Source: Microbacterium sp. GCS4
GTDB lineage: Bacteria > Actinomycetota > Actinomycetes > Actinomycetales > Microbacteriaceae
DNA length: 64,000 nt
Reading direction: 5' to 3'
Assembly (NCBI RefSeq): GCF_001262495.1
Contig: NZ_LGYE01000006.1
Span: 150,283 to 214,282 of the forward strand
Position numbers and translations under genes: made by a program. The notes under the pieces were generated by a model, which searched no databases, had not been told where the DNA came from, and saw only the letters and a list, made by a program, of their open reading frames with translations. This document shows, piece by piece, positions 9,028 through 16,747 of the stretch (positions within the stretch are counted from its first letter, which is position 1; each line of letters begins with the position of its first letter).

Positions 9028-9392
9028 CTCCGGCTCGCTCAGTCCCTCTGTACGACGATGATGAGGGCCACGTCATTCTCAGCGTCACGGTGTTCGGGCA
9101 GGACGAGGTGCCCGGTCTGGACGCCCTCACGGAGCATCGAGAGGCGGACGGGGTTCGCTACGACATCGAGTCGTCCTCTTTCGATGAGACGGATGCGGGC
9201 GCCCGCGCGGACAAGCTCAACGACGCGATCCTCGAACGCGTGGCGTTGCTCGGCCCTGCCGCCGAAGCGCTGCACCGTGCTGACGTCTGGGTCAGGTTCT
9301 TCGTGACCCTGCCACGCGGTGCGGAGACCCTGCGCGCCGATACGGTGCGCGCGCTCGCTGACGTCAACGCGACTCTGTGGATCGACGCGTAG
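9024..9392 (+). CDS. Hypothetical protein, coupled to 2H phosphoesterase copy A
   Basis: 122 residues starting at ATG 9024, which overlaps the stop of the preceding gene (ATGA). No signal peptide, membrane helix or metal motif is seen. It is an acidic alpha/beta-looking protein with strand-like stretches (HVILSVTVFG, VWVRFFVTLP) and a C-terminal NATLWIDA. No family is recognised with confidence; a DUF4279-like fold is a weak possibility. The tight overlap implies it is co-translated with the phosphoesterase. Confidence 0.65.
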   Translation: MTPARSVPLYDDDEGHVILSVTVFGQDEVPGLDALTEHREADGVRYDIESSSFDETDAGARADKLNDAILERVALLGPAAEALHRADVWVRFFVTLPRGAETLRADTVRALADVNATLWIDA

Positions 9393-9428
9393 GCGGGGTC
9401 GATCGGCCGGATTCGGCGGTCAGTAGTT

Positions 9429-9495
9429 GCGCTCGGCGCGCCGCTGCTGTTCGGTGCCGGCGAGCGCCGCGTGCTCGCGCAGCGTCGTGCCGGCG
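9429..9495 (+). pseudogene. Fragment of a 2H phosphoesterase gene
   Basis: About 67 bases match the middle of the two phosphoesterase genes (the stretch coding TLGAPLLFG...GERRVLAR near 8720 and 10010) and then lose the reading frame. It is too short to be functional. It marks a third, mostly deleted copy and belongs to the scrap zone 9393-9780. Confidence 0.6.
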
Positions 9496-9510
9496 CAGGT
9501 GCGCCTCCGC

Positions 9511-9676
9511 TCAGCCGCCCCGTCGGCTGCGCAGAACCTGCTCACCCGCCTCGACGTAGGACGAGAACAGGTCCGTGACGTCGCGGAGCCTTTCCGTCGC
9601 GCGCCGGTCATCAGTCAGCCCTTCGGCACCGCGGAGAGTTCTGATGTAAGCGCGCGATCGCTCGTGGCTCGCCGCG
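9511..9676 (-). pseudogene. C-terminal remnant of an unidentified gene
   Basis: On the minus strand an open frame ending at the stop at 9511-9513 reads as a credible charged, helical C-terminus (AYIRTLRGAEGLTDD, then FSSYVEAGEQVLRSRRGG). It has no start codon and is cut at 9681 by the ROK fragment. No family is recognised. It is probably the tail of a gene destroyed by the rearrangement. Confidence 0.4.
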
Positions 9677-9680
9677 AGGA

Positions 9681-9779
9681 GAGGTCGTCTCGATCGGCGC
9701 CGTCACGACCGCGCGGCGCGCGGCGCGGTCGGTCGCCGTGTCACGGCTGGCGGAGCGTCGGCTCGCCGCGCGGGCGTAG
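9681..9779 (+). pseudogene. Duplicated 3' end of the ROK regulator gene
   Basis: These 99 bases align without gaps to 7280-7378, the last 99 bases of the ROK gene including its TAG, with about eight differences by eye. They have no upstream gene body. The match stops at the stop codon and runs directly into the second phosphoesterase gene, so the dipeptidase and the phosphoesterase start region have been deleted at the junction. Confidence 0.85.
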
Positions 9780-9883
9780 CCCTCGCCGAGTCGCGGCGCT
9801 CCCCGTCGTCTCTCGAACTGCTCATCGATCGCGCGACCGAGGCGGCGGTCCGTGCCGAGTGGGAGGCGCTCGCCGCGCTCGGG

Positions 9884-10315
9884 ATGTCGAGCCTCGCTCG
9901 TCACATCGCGGACAGCAACCGCCCGCACCTCACCCTCGTCGTGCGCGTCGATCTGCCGCTGCCGGATACCGGTGACTTCGCCGACCTTCGCGCGATACCG
10001 ATCACGCTGGGCGCGCCCGTGCTCTTCGGCGCCGGCGACCGACGCGTGCTGGCGCGCAGTGTCGTGACCAGCGCAGAACTGCTCGACCTCCACCGGGCGG
10101 TGCACGCCGCGGTCGGGGCGGGAGAGGATGCGTTGCACACCGCACCGGGAGAATGGACCCCGCACGTGACCCTGGCGCGCAGAGTCCGCGTCGCGCACCT
10201 TGCGGAGGCGCTCGACGCCGTCGGCGGCGAGGTCCGTGGGCATGCCCGGCCCCTCCGGCACTGGGATCCCGAGACGGCGACCGTCACCCCGGTGGCGGAG
10301 CTGCGGAGCGCTTGA
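9884..10315 (+). CDS. 2H phosphoesterase / 2'-5' RNA ligase-like protein, copy B (5'-truncated)
   Basis: Paralogue of the gene at 8494. The homologous frame continues upstream to about 9780 (LELLIDRATEAAVRAEWEALAALG) but contains no ATG, GTG or TTG there, because the original start was lost at the ROK-fragment junction. The first usable start is ATG 9884, giving 143 residues, about 36 fewer than copy A, with no good ribosome-binding site. Both catalytic motifs, HLT (His15) and HVT (His94), are intact. It may be translated as a short active form or be a young pseudogene. Confidence 0.6.
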   Translation: MSSLARHIADSNRPHLTLVVRVDLPLPDTGDFADLRAIPITLGAPVLFGAGDRRVLARSVVTSAELLDLHRAVHAAVGAGEDALHTAPGEWTPHVTLARRVRVAHLAEALDAVGGEVRGHARPLRHWDPETATVTPVAELRSA

Positions 10316-10335
10316 CGAGCCCTCCGCGCGCAGAT

Positions 10336-10356
10336 TGTGCAATGGGCCGTTGCACA
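10336..10356. terminator. Short hairpin between convergent genes
   Basis: TGTGCAA and TTGCACA form a perfect 7-base stem around TGGGCCG. It lies just after the stop of phosphoesterase copy B and before the stop of the leftward small membrane gene, so it could serve both. Confidence 0.4.
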
Positions 10357-10415
10357 TGGCCCGAGCTGCCTCAGATCGCGCAGAGTAGCGGCATCGTCGT
10401 CGGGCTCGAGGTCAC

Positions 10416-10661
10416 TCATGGCCAGAGTCGGGCCCCACCGCTTCTGCCCCGCCAACCGGGCACCAGGGCAAGGAGGAGCGCAATCAGGAGGCATGCGGCA
10501 CTACCGGCGACGAGAAGAATGTCGCTCACCCGCACCTTAGCCGCTTCCCCTGCCGCGTCCACCTCGAAGCCGTACGCGACCACACTGAAGAACCACGCGA
10601 TGAGCAGCGCGACACCGAGCACGACGAAAATCCAGATGAGGAACCTTCTCTTGTTCTTCAC
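10416..10661 (-). CDS. Small two-helix membrane protein, candidate immunity partner
   Basis: 81 residues from GTG 10661. A Lys/Arg-rich N-terminus is followed by a helix (residues 8-30, IWIFVVLGVALLIAWFFSVV), a short soluble loop and a second helix (residues 47-68, ILLVAGSAACLLIALLLALV). It starts 12 bases after the stop of the DUF2599-type gene on the same strand, so the two are probably co-transcribed. No family is recognised. A small membrane protein directly after a secreted effector-like gene is a typical place for immunity, but that is inference. Confidence 0.6.
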   Translation of the reverse strand: MKNKRRFLIWIFVVLGVALLIAWFFSVVAYGFEVDAAGEAAKVRVSDILLVAGSAACLLIALLLALVPGWRGRSGGARLWP

Positions 10662-10673
10662 TCAGATCTCAGA

Positions 10674-11201
10674 TCACCAGTTGCAGAGCTGCGGGTTGAC
10701 GCCCCACCAGTCGTTCGTGCCTCGCCACCGCTCGAGGTTCCAGGGGTTCTTTGCTGCAGCGTAGACGGTGTGGCAATCGTACTGCTGTCGAATTGTCGTC
10801 GCGGTACCCAGACCCTTCGACACTGCTTCTTTCCAACCTTGGTCACGCATGATCTGGGCACCGAGGAGCGGGTCGTCTCCGCCACCCAGCCCGTACCCGA
10901 GGGAGACACTGTGGCCGAACGTGCTCTTGGTCACTGAGTATCTCGGCTGGCCCTTCTCCGACGCGGAGGTAACAGAACTGATCAAGGACTTTCCTACGTA
11001 GGGGTCAGCAACGACCGGGTACTCGAAGCCGGTGTGTTCGACGATCTGACTGAGAGTGCTCCCCTTCACCTCGAAGTGGGTCGGAACCGCTGCTCCACTC
11101 GCGTCGAGTGCCCATGGCGCCGCAACCGCTCTGCGGGTTCGGCTCGGTGGCCTCACGTTAACCGCTACCGGCGACTTGGTGGGTGCTGCCGACTGCGCCA
11201 T
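10674..11201 (-). CDS. DUF2599-type protein with VPT...YPVVADP module, N-terminus probably truncated
   Basis: 175 residues. Residues 30-70 carry a module (DASGAAVPTHFEV...YPVVADPY) also found in the gene at 59928. The C-terminal 70 residues look like DUF2599: GWKEAV, then QYDCHTVY, WNLERW and a final LCNW with paired Cys. Family members usually have a signal peptide, but none is seen here. An in-frame TAA lies 13 codons before the ATG, so the secretion signal was probably lost or replaced. Base composition is visibly less GC-rich than the neighbours, hinting at transfer. Function of the domain is unknown. Confidence 0.65.
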   Translation of the reverse strand: MAQSAAPTKSPVAVNVRPPSRTRRAVAAPWALDASGAAVPTHFEVKGSTLSQIVEHTGFEYPVVADPYVGKSLISSVTSASEKGQPRYSVTKSTFGHSVSLGYGLGGGDDPLLGAQIMRDQGWKEAVSKGLGTATTIRQQYDCHTVYAAAKNPWNLERWRGTNDWWGVNPQLCNW

Positions 11202-11315
11202 ACCGTCATTTCGATACGCCGCAGTCGAGAGAGATTACGCCCATCGATGCTTGGGCTTCCGAGGTACGCCGATACGCCGGGAGCAATCGCGAACAAGTGA
11301 GCCGGCGGGCGCGTT

Positions 11316-11510
11316 CTACGCGGACTGACCTGCCTCATGCGATGACGCCGCCGGCGCCTGCGCCCAGGAGGCGAGCAGGCGCAGCCGCTCGGCGGAGGGC
11401 GAGCCGGGTTCGGCGCTGTAGATCAGCATGACCTGGCCGGGCTCGGCCGTGATCGCGAGCTCGCCATCGTCCGCTACGCGCCCGGCGCCCGCACCGCGTG
11501 GCACTCCCAT
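11316..11510 (-). pseudogene. C-terminal remnant of an MmyB-type HTH regulator
   Basis: The open frame contains GELAITAEPGQVMLIYSAEP followed by GSPSAERLRLLASW. This resembles the end of the ligand-binding domain of XRE/MmyB-like regulators, whose C-termini typically read Y.AEPGSPSAEAL.LL. The HTH and most of the sensor domain are absent. It lies in the same scrambled accessory stretch as the other scraps. From 11511 to 11661 there is no gene, only a 13-base direct repeat (CTACCTCGGCGTC near 11607 and 11626). Confidence 0.6.
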
Positions 11511-11661
11511 GCGCGCGGTCAGTATCGGACGAGGACTACGAAGGGAAGGTGGGGTCGTTCGAGAAGGAGGCGATGCCGCCGACGTAGGACTATTCCGGCG
11601 AGATACGCCTACCTCGGCGTCATCTCCTACCTCGGCGTCGGAGCCGCGCCAGCTGACCGAC

Positions 11662-13020
11662 TCACTCGACGAGCAGTGCGGGCTCCTCCAGCACGCTCGC
11701 GACGTCGGCGATGAAGCGGCTCATCCCGTCGCCGTCGACGACACGATGGTCGAACGAGCCGGCGACCGTGGTCACCCAGCGCGGGCGCACCTCGCCGTCG
11801 ACGACCCACGGCTTCTGACTGATCGTCCCCATGGCCACGATCCCGGCCTCACCCGGGTTGATGATCGGCGTCCCGGCATCCATCCCGAACACGCCGATGT
11901 TGGTGATGGTGATGGTGCCGTGCTGCTGGTCGGCCGGCGAGGTCTTGCCGTCGCGCGCCGTCAGGGTCAGGCGGTTCAGGGCGCGGGCGAGGTCCCTCAT
12001 GCTGAGGTCCTGCGCATCCTTGATGTTCGGCACGAGCAGACCGCGCGGGGTCGCCGCGGCGATTCCGAGGTTCACATAGTGGCGCACCGCGATCTCGGCG
12101 CCGTTCTCGGTCTCGATCCAGGCGGCGTTGACCATCGGCGTGCGGCGAGCAGCCCAGATCACAGCGCGCGCCACGATGAGCAGCGGCGAGACGCGGATGT
12201 CGGCGTAGTCGGGCGAGGCCTTGAGCCGCTTGACGAGCTCCATCGTGCGGGTCGCGTCGACGTCCTTCCACACCGTGACGTGCGGGGCCGAGTACGCGCT
12301 CTGCACCATCGCCGAGGACGTCGCCTTGCGCACGCCCTTGACCGGGATCGACTCGGTGCGGTCGTCGGATGCCGGGGCGCCGGATGTCGGGGACGGTGCC
12401 AGGCCGCGGGCGAGCCCGGCCGGCGCGGACTGCGGCGCGGGCACGGTCTCCTCGCGCACATCGCCCCACTCGGGCGTCTGGATGTTGCGGAACACGCTCG
12501 CCTGCTCGGCGTGCTTCATGACGTCGTCACGCGTGACCTCGCCGTCGGCGCCGCTCGGCGTGACGGCCGTGAGGTCGACGCCGAGGTCGCGGGCGAGCTT
12601 GCGGATCGGCGGCTTCGCGATCACGCCGACCGAGGAGCGCACGGGCCGCTCGGCCGGACGCTTGCGGCGCGAGGTCGCCCCGCCGCCGCTGCCGTAGCCG
12701 ACGAGCACCGAGCCGCCGCCCTCCTCAGGCGCCGGTGCCTCGGCGGTCGCGATCACTCCCGGACCGGCATCGTCACGAGCATCGGTCACGAAGGTGATGA
12801 TCGGCGAGCCGACCTCGACCGTCGCGCCCTCGGCGACGAGCAGCTCGCCGACCACCCCCGCGTGCGGAGAGGGCAGCTCGACGAGCGACTTGGCCGTCTC
12901 GATCTCGCAGATGACGTCGTTGATCGCGACGGTGTCGCCCGGGGCGACCTTCCAGGCCACGATCTCGGCCTCGGTCAGGCCCTCGCCCACGTCGGGGAGG
13001 GTGAAGTTCTGCGTGCTCAT
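11662..13020 (-). CDS. Dihydrolipoamide acyltransferase (E2) of a 2-oxoacid dehydrogenase complex
   Basis: 452 residues. An N-terminal lipoyl domain (residues 1-80) carries the lipoylation motif [14 protein letters not shown]. After an Ala/Pro/Gly linker, a peripheral subunit-binding domain ([18 protein letters not shown], near 130-165) precedes the catalytic acyltransferase domain ending in [11 protein letters not shown], with its active-site His and Asp. It transfers the acyl group made by E1 to CoA. It is third in the leftward E1alpha-E1beta-E2 cluster; no E3 gene is present. Branched-chain 2-oxoacids are the most likely substrate, with pyruvate as alternative. Confidence 0.92.
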   Translation of the reverse strand: MSTQNFTLPDVGEGLTEAEIVAWKVAPGDTVAINDVICEIETAKSLVELPSPHAGVVGELLVAEGATVEVGSPIITFVTDARDDAGPGVIATAEAPAPEEGGGSVLVGYGSGGGATSRRKRPAERPVRSSVGVIAKPPIRKLARDLGVDLTAVTPSGADGEVTRDDVMKHAEQASVFRNIQTPEWGDVREETVPAPQSAPAGLARGLAPSPTSGAPASDDRTESIPVKGVRKATSSAMVQSAYSAPHVTVWKDVDATRTMELVKRLKASPDYADIRVSPLLIVARAVIWAARRTPMVNAAWIETENGAEIAVRHYVNLGIAAATPRGLLVPNIKDAQDLSMRDLARALNRLTLTARDGKTSPADQQHGTITITNIGVFGMDAGTPIINPGEAGIVAMGTISQKPWVVDGEVRPRWVTTVAGSFDHRVVDGDGMSRFIADVASVLEEPALLVE

Positions 13021-13040
13021 GATTGATCCTTACTCATTCG

Positions 13041-13116
13041 CGGTCATTGAGCGACAAGAGCGAGACGAAACGTGGAGGCATTTCGTCTCGTCGCTGCGCT
13101 CCTCGCTCAATGACCG
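13041..13116. repeat. Palindromic intercistronic repeat, copy 2
   Basis: Outer arms CGGTCATTGAGCGA (13041-13054) and its exact complement (13103-13116) enclose inner arms CGAGACGAAA (13061-13070) and TTTCGTCTCG (13081-13090), also exact. It shares its words with 2762-2880. It lies between E1beta and E2 on one transcript, the same kind of position as copy 1. Confidence 0.75.
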
Positions 13117-13139
13117 GGGGAAGGCGATCCCGGCGGCCA

Positions 13140-14120
13140 TCAGTAGGCCAGGGAACGGTCGACGGCCTCGAGGATGCGGTCGGCATCCGGGAGGTAGGTG
13201 CCCTCGAGCTTCGCGGGCGGGAACGGGGTGTCGTACCCCGAGACGCGCAGCACCGGCGCCTCGAGAGCGTAGAAGGCGCGCTCCATGACGGTCGCCGCCA
13301 CCTCGCTGCCGATGCTCGTGTGCCCCTGCGCCTCCTGCGCGTAGACCATGCGTCCGGTCTTGCGCACCGAGTTCAGGATCGGCTCGTAGTCGATAGGCGA
13401 CAGCGAGCGCACATCGACGACTTCGCAGCTGGTGCCCTCGGCCTCGGCGAGCGCCGCCGCCTGCAGCAGCGTTGTGACCATGGCACCGTGCCCGACGAGG
13501 GTCACATCGGATCCGGTGCGCACGACCCGCGAGGCGTGCAGCGGCAACGCCGAGGCCTCGAGCTCGACCTCGCCCTTGGGCCAGTAGCGGCTCTTCGGCT
13601 CCATGAAGATCACGGGGTCGTTCGAGGCGATGGCCTCCTGGATCATCCAGTACGCGTCGTTCGGCGTCGACGGCGAGACCACGCGCAGACCCGGAGTGTG
13701 CGCGAAGTACGCCTCGGGGCTCTCCTGGTGGTGCTCGACCGCGCCGATGTGCCCGCCGTACGGGATGCGGATCACGATCGGAAGGCTCAGCGCGCCCTCG
13801 TGACGGTTCGTGAGCTTCGCGAGCTGCGTGGTGATCTGGTCGAACGCGGGGAACACGAAGCCGTCGAACTGGATCTCGATCACCGGGCGGAATCCGGCCA
13901 TCGCCAGACCGATCGCCGTGCCCACGATCCCGGACTCCGCGAGCGGGGTGTCGAGAACGCGCTTCTCGCCGAAGTCGCGCTGCAGGTGCTCGGTCACGCG
14001 GAACACGCCGCCGAGCTTGCCGATGTCCTCGCCCATGAGCAGGACCTTCTCGTCGTCCTCCATGGCCTTGCGGAGCCCGGCGTTGAGGGCCTTGCTGAAC
14101 GGCATCGTCTCGAGAGTCAT
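13140..14120 (-). CDS. 2-oxoacid dehydrogenase E1 component, beta subunit
   Basis: 326-residue subunit of the thiamine-diphosphate-dependent decarboxylase. Family hallmarks are MGEDIGKLGGVFRVTEHL near residue 30, DTPLAESGIVGTAIGLAMAG near 60 and EIQFDGFVFPAFDQ near 85, with the PYR-domain Glu in LAESG. ATG 14120 is chosen over upstream in-frame starts because GGAGGAACTG lies just before it and it overlaps the E1alpha stop as TGATG. Confidence 0.93.
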   Translation of the reverse strand: MTLETMPFSKALNAGLRKAMEDDEKVLLMGEDIGKLGGVFRVTEHLQRDFGEKRVLDTPLAESGIVGTAIGLAMAGFRPVIEIQFDGFVFPAFDQITTQLAKLTNRHEGALSLPIVIRIPYGGHIGAVEHHQESPEAYFAHTPGLRVVSPSTPNDAYWMIQEAIASNDPVIFMEPKSRYWPKGEVELEASALPLHASRVVRTGSDVTLVGHGAMVTTLLQAAALAEAEGTSCEVVDVRSLSPIDYEPILNSVRKTGRMVYAQEAQGHTSIGSEVAATVMERAFYALEAPVLRVSGYDTPFPPAKLEGTYLPDADRILEAVDRSLAY

Positions 14121-15274
14121 CAGTTCCTCCCTGCGCTGTGTCCGGCCGCTTCGCTGGAGGCCTCGAACGACGCCTCGTAGCGGGCGCGCCATGCCTTCTG
14201 CTCGTCGATCAGCGGATGCGGGTCGCTGTAGACGAAGTCGAACATCTTGTCGGGGCTGGGCGGGCCGAGCTCGACCGTGCGCGCGCGCAGGTCTTCGGCG
14301 GCGTCCGCCGCCTCGGCATCCGCATCCGCGAAGAACTGTCCCGACGCACCGCGGTTCTCGAGGAACGCCCGCAGCCGCACGATCGGGTCGCGCAGCGCCC
14401 AGGACTCCTCTTCGTCGGAGCCGCGGTACTTCGTGGGGTCGTCGCTCGTGGTGTGCGCGCCGAGCCGGTAGGTCACGGCTTCGATCGCGCGCGGGCCGAG
14501 TCCGCTGCGCGCTTCGTCGAGGGCGACGCGGGAGACCGCGTAGCTCGCGAGCACGTCGTTGCCGTCGACGCGGACGCTGGGGATGCCGTAGCCGGCGCTG
14601 CGCTCGACGAGCGGGACGCGCGACTGGGTCTCGACCGGCACGGAGATCGCCCAGTGGTTGTTCTGCAGGAAGAACACGGTGGGCGCCTGGTAGCTCGCGG
14701 CGAAGACCATGGCCTCGTGCACGTCGCCCTGGCTGGAGGCGCCGTCGCCGTAGTAGACGATCACGGCCTCGTCGCGCTCGGGGTCGCCGGTGCCGCTGCG
14801 CCCGTCGAAGTTCAGTCCCATCGCGTAACCGGCGGCGTGCAGGGTCTGAGATCCGAGCACGAGCGTGTACAGGCGGGTGTTGCCGTTCTTCGGGTCGGTC
14901 GGGTCCCAGCCGCCGTGCGAGACGCCCCGCATCAGCTTGATGATGTCGAGCGGGTCGACGCCGCGGATGCGGGTGACCACATGCTCTCGGTAGGAGGGGA
15001 AGATCGTGTCCTGCGCGCGGGCGGCCCGGGCGGAGCCGACCTGCGCGGCCTCCTGACCGCGGCTCGGCGGCCAGAGGGCCAGCTGCCCCTGCCGCTGGAG
15101 GTTGGTGGCCTGGACGTCGATCGCGCGGATGCTGACCATGTCGCGGTAGAACTGCTCGAGCTCCGCATCGCTGATCGCCTCGATCAGGGGCAGGTACTGC
15201 TCGGCGGCCGCGCTCGGCGCGAAGCGGCCGTCGGCGTCCAGAACACGAACGAGGGGGGTCTCGGAGGTACTCAC
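14120..15274 (-). CDS. 2-oxoacid dehydrogenase E1 component, alpha subunit
   Basis: 384 residues. It carries the thiamine-diphosphate motif GDGASSQGDVHEAMVFAA ending in NN near residues 165-195, and the phosphorylation-loop region YRLGAHTTSDDPTKYR near 280. With E1beta it decarboxylates a 2-oxoacid and loads the lipoyl arm of E2. GTG 15274 is preferred over an upstream start at 15310 because TAGCGT ends seven bases before it and the protein then begins like relatives. It is the first gene of the cluster. Confidence 0.92.
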   Translation of the reverse strand: MSTSETPLVRVLDADGRFAPSAAAEQYLPLIEAISDAELEQFYRDMVSIRAIDVQATNLQRQGQLALWPPSRGQEAAQVGSARAARAQDTIFPSYREHVVTRIRGVDPLDIIKLMRGVSHGGWDPTDPKNGNTRLYTLVLGSQTLHAAGYAMGLNFDGRSGTGDPERDEAVIVYYGDGASSQGDVHEAMVFAASYQAPTVFFLQNNHWAISVPVETQSRVPLVERSAGYGIPSVRVDGNDVLASYAVSRVALDEARSGLGPRAIEAVTYRLGAHTTSDDPTKYRGSDEEESWALRDPIVRLRAFLENRGASGQFFADADAEAADAAEDLRARTVELGPPSPDKMFDFVYSDPHPLIDEQKAWRARYEASFEASSEAAGHSAGRN

Positions 15275-15391
15275 GCGCTCCACGCTACCGGCGCCCGCAT
15301 GCCAGGTCACGTATACCTAGGACGTCCTCGCATCTGCCGGGAATCCGAAGAAAAGGCCGGTCAGCGGCGATCGCCGCAGCGCGTCAGGCGG

Positions 15392-16459
15392 TCAGCGCAG
15401 CGTCGCCGCGACCTGCAGCACGCGATCGACCGACTGCTCCTCACCCACGGAGATGCGGATGCCGTCGCCGGGGAACGGCCGCACGACGAGGTCGTTCTCG
15501 ACGAACACTGATGCGGCGACCTCGGTCTGCGCGCCGGTCGGCAGCCAGACGAAGTTGGCCTGCGAGTCAGGAACGTCCCACCCCTGGGCGCGCAGTCCCT
15601 CGACCAGGCGGGTGCGGCGCTCGACGATGACCGAGACGCGTTCGAGAAGCTCGGCTTCGGCGTCGAGACTGGCGATCGCGGCGTTCTCGGCGGCCGAGGT
15701 GACCGACAGCGGGATGCCGGTGGTGCGCGCCGCGTCGAGGACCTTCTCGTTGCCGATCGCATAGCCCACGCGCAGTCCGGCGAGGCCGTAGGCCTTCGAG
15801 AACGTGCGGAGCACGACCACGTTCGGGTGCGTCTCGAACACGCGCTCGGCGAGACCGTCGATCGCGTCGGGGGCGGTGACGAACTCGGCGTAGGCCTCGT
15901 CGAGGATCACGAGCACGTCGGAGGGGACCCGTGCGATGAACTCCGCGAACTCGGCGGAGGTGATGATCGGACCCGTGGGGTTGTTGGGCGTGCAGAGGAT
16001 GACGGCCCGGGTGCGCTCGGTCACGGCATCCGCCATCGCGGGGAGGTCGTGACGGGACTCGGCCGTGAGGGGGACCTGCACGCCGGTGGCGCCGGCGACG
16101 AGCGGGAGGCTCGGGTAGGCCTCGAACGAACGCCAGGCGTACACGACCTCGTCGCCGACGGACGCGGTCGCGAGGATCAGCTGGTGGAGGATCGACACGC
16201 TGCCCGCGGCGACGTGGACCTCGTCGGGCGACACCCCGTAGCGCTCGCCCAACCGGGCGCGCAGACGTCCGGCCGTCGCGTCCGGGTACCGGTTGATCGG
16301 CGTCGTGTGCTGCAGGGCCTCGACGACCGACGGCAGCGGTTCGAACGGGTTCTCGTTGCTCGACAGCTTGAACGCCTCGGGTCCTGCTTGCTTGCCCTGA
16401 CGGTAGGGCGGGAGCGAAGCGATGGCAGGACGGATGCGCGGGAGGATCGGGTCGGTCAC
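15392..16459 (-). CDS. hisC: Histidinol-phosphate / aromatic aminotransferase (PLP)
   Basis: 355-residue fold-type I aminotransferase of the HisC family, converting imidazole-acetol phosphate to histidinol phosphate or acting on aromatic 2-oxoacids. Motifs are [10 protein letters not shown] near residue 33, [11 protein letters not shown] near 155, ILDEAYAEF near 183 and the PLP-lysine site [18 protein letters not shown] near 215-233. No other his gene is nearby, so this may be the second HisC/Pat-like aminotransferase common in actinobacteria. TAGAGT six bases before GTG 16459 suggests a leaderless message. Confidence 0.85.
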   Translation of the reverse strand: MTDPILPRIRPAIASLPPYRQGKQAGPEAFKLSSNENPFEPLPSVVEALQHTTPINRYPDATAGRLRARLGERYGVSPDEVHVAAGSVSILHQLILATASVGDEVVYAWRSFEAYPSLPLVAGATGVQVPLTAESRHDLPAMADAVTERTRAVILCTPNNPTGPIITSAEFAEFIARVPSDVLVILDEAYAEFVTAPDAIDGLAERVFETHPNVVVLRTFSKAYGLAGLRVGYAIGNEKVLDAARTTGIPLSVTSAAENAAIASLDAEAELLERVSVIVERRTRLVEGLRAQGWDVPDSQANFVWLPTGAQTEVAASVFVENDLVVRPFPGDGIRISVGEEQSVDRVLQVAATLR

Positions 16460-16525
16460 AGGACCACTCTAGGATCCGCCGGGCTCCGGCAGCCAGGATG
16501 CTGGTGGAAGGCGCGTGCCCGGTAG

Positions 16526-16538
16526 TACCATTCTGGTA
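16526..16538. promoter_or_regulatory. Operator-like palindrome at the antitoxin start codon
   Basis: TACCATTCTGGTA is a perfect 5-base inverted repeat around TTC; its last base is the A of the first ATG. TAGTAC (16523-16528) lies nine bases before that ATG and could be the -10 box. Binding by the RHH antitoxin here would block its own operon. Confidence 0.5.
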
Positions 16539-16744
16539 TGGCCATGAATCTGCGACTTCCAGAGGAACTCGACGCGCAGCTCGAGGAGATCGCGCGCGCC
16601 CGACACACATCGAAGCATGCCGTGATCATCGAGGCTGCCGCACGTTTCGCACAGAGCGAGTCGAAGACGGAGAGAGTGCTGTCCTTCGCCGACGAGATCG
16701 CGGAGCGGTACGCCGACACGATCCAGCGACTCGAAGACGCCTGA
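16538..16744 (+). CDS. Ribbon-helix-helix antitoxin
   Basis: 68 residues. The N-terminal strand MNLRLPEELDAQLEEIARA followed by SKHAVIIEAAARF is a standard RHH DNA-binding fold, and the C-terminal half is helical and charged (toxin-binding tail). ATG 16544 in the same frame is an alternative start that would fall outside the operator. It is followed three bases later by a Doc-like toxin gene, forming a type II toxin-antitoxin operon that is probably autoregulated. Confidence 0.8.
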   Translation: MAMNLRLPEELDAQLEEIARARHTSKHAVIIEAAARFAQSESKTERVLSFADEIAERYADTIQRLEDA

Positions 16745-16747
16745 GCG

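Noticed and set aside
9427..9975. 182-residue open frame on the plus strand
   Set aside because: It runs through three unrelated scraps (phosphoesterase fragment, antisense gene tail, ROK fragment) in the wrong frames, so it is a chance frame.
9393..11660. Possible insertion sequence or integron behind the rearrangements
   Set aside because: No transposase or integrase reading frame, terminal inverted repeats or target-site duplication could be found.
14192..15310. Longer upstream starts for the E1beta (14192) and E1alpha (15310) genes
   Set aside because: The E1beta extension would overlap E1alpha without a conserved sequence, and the E1alpha extension lies beyond the likely transcription start.
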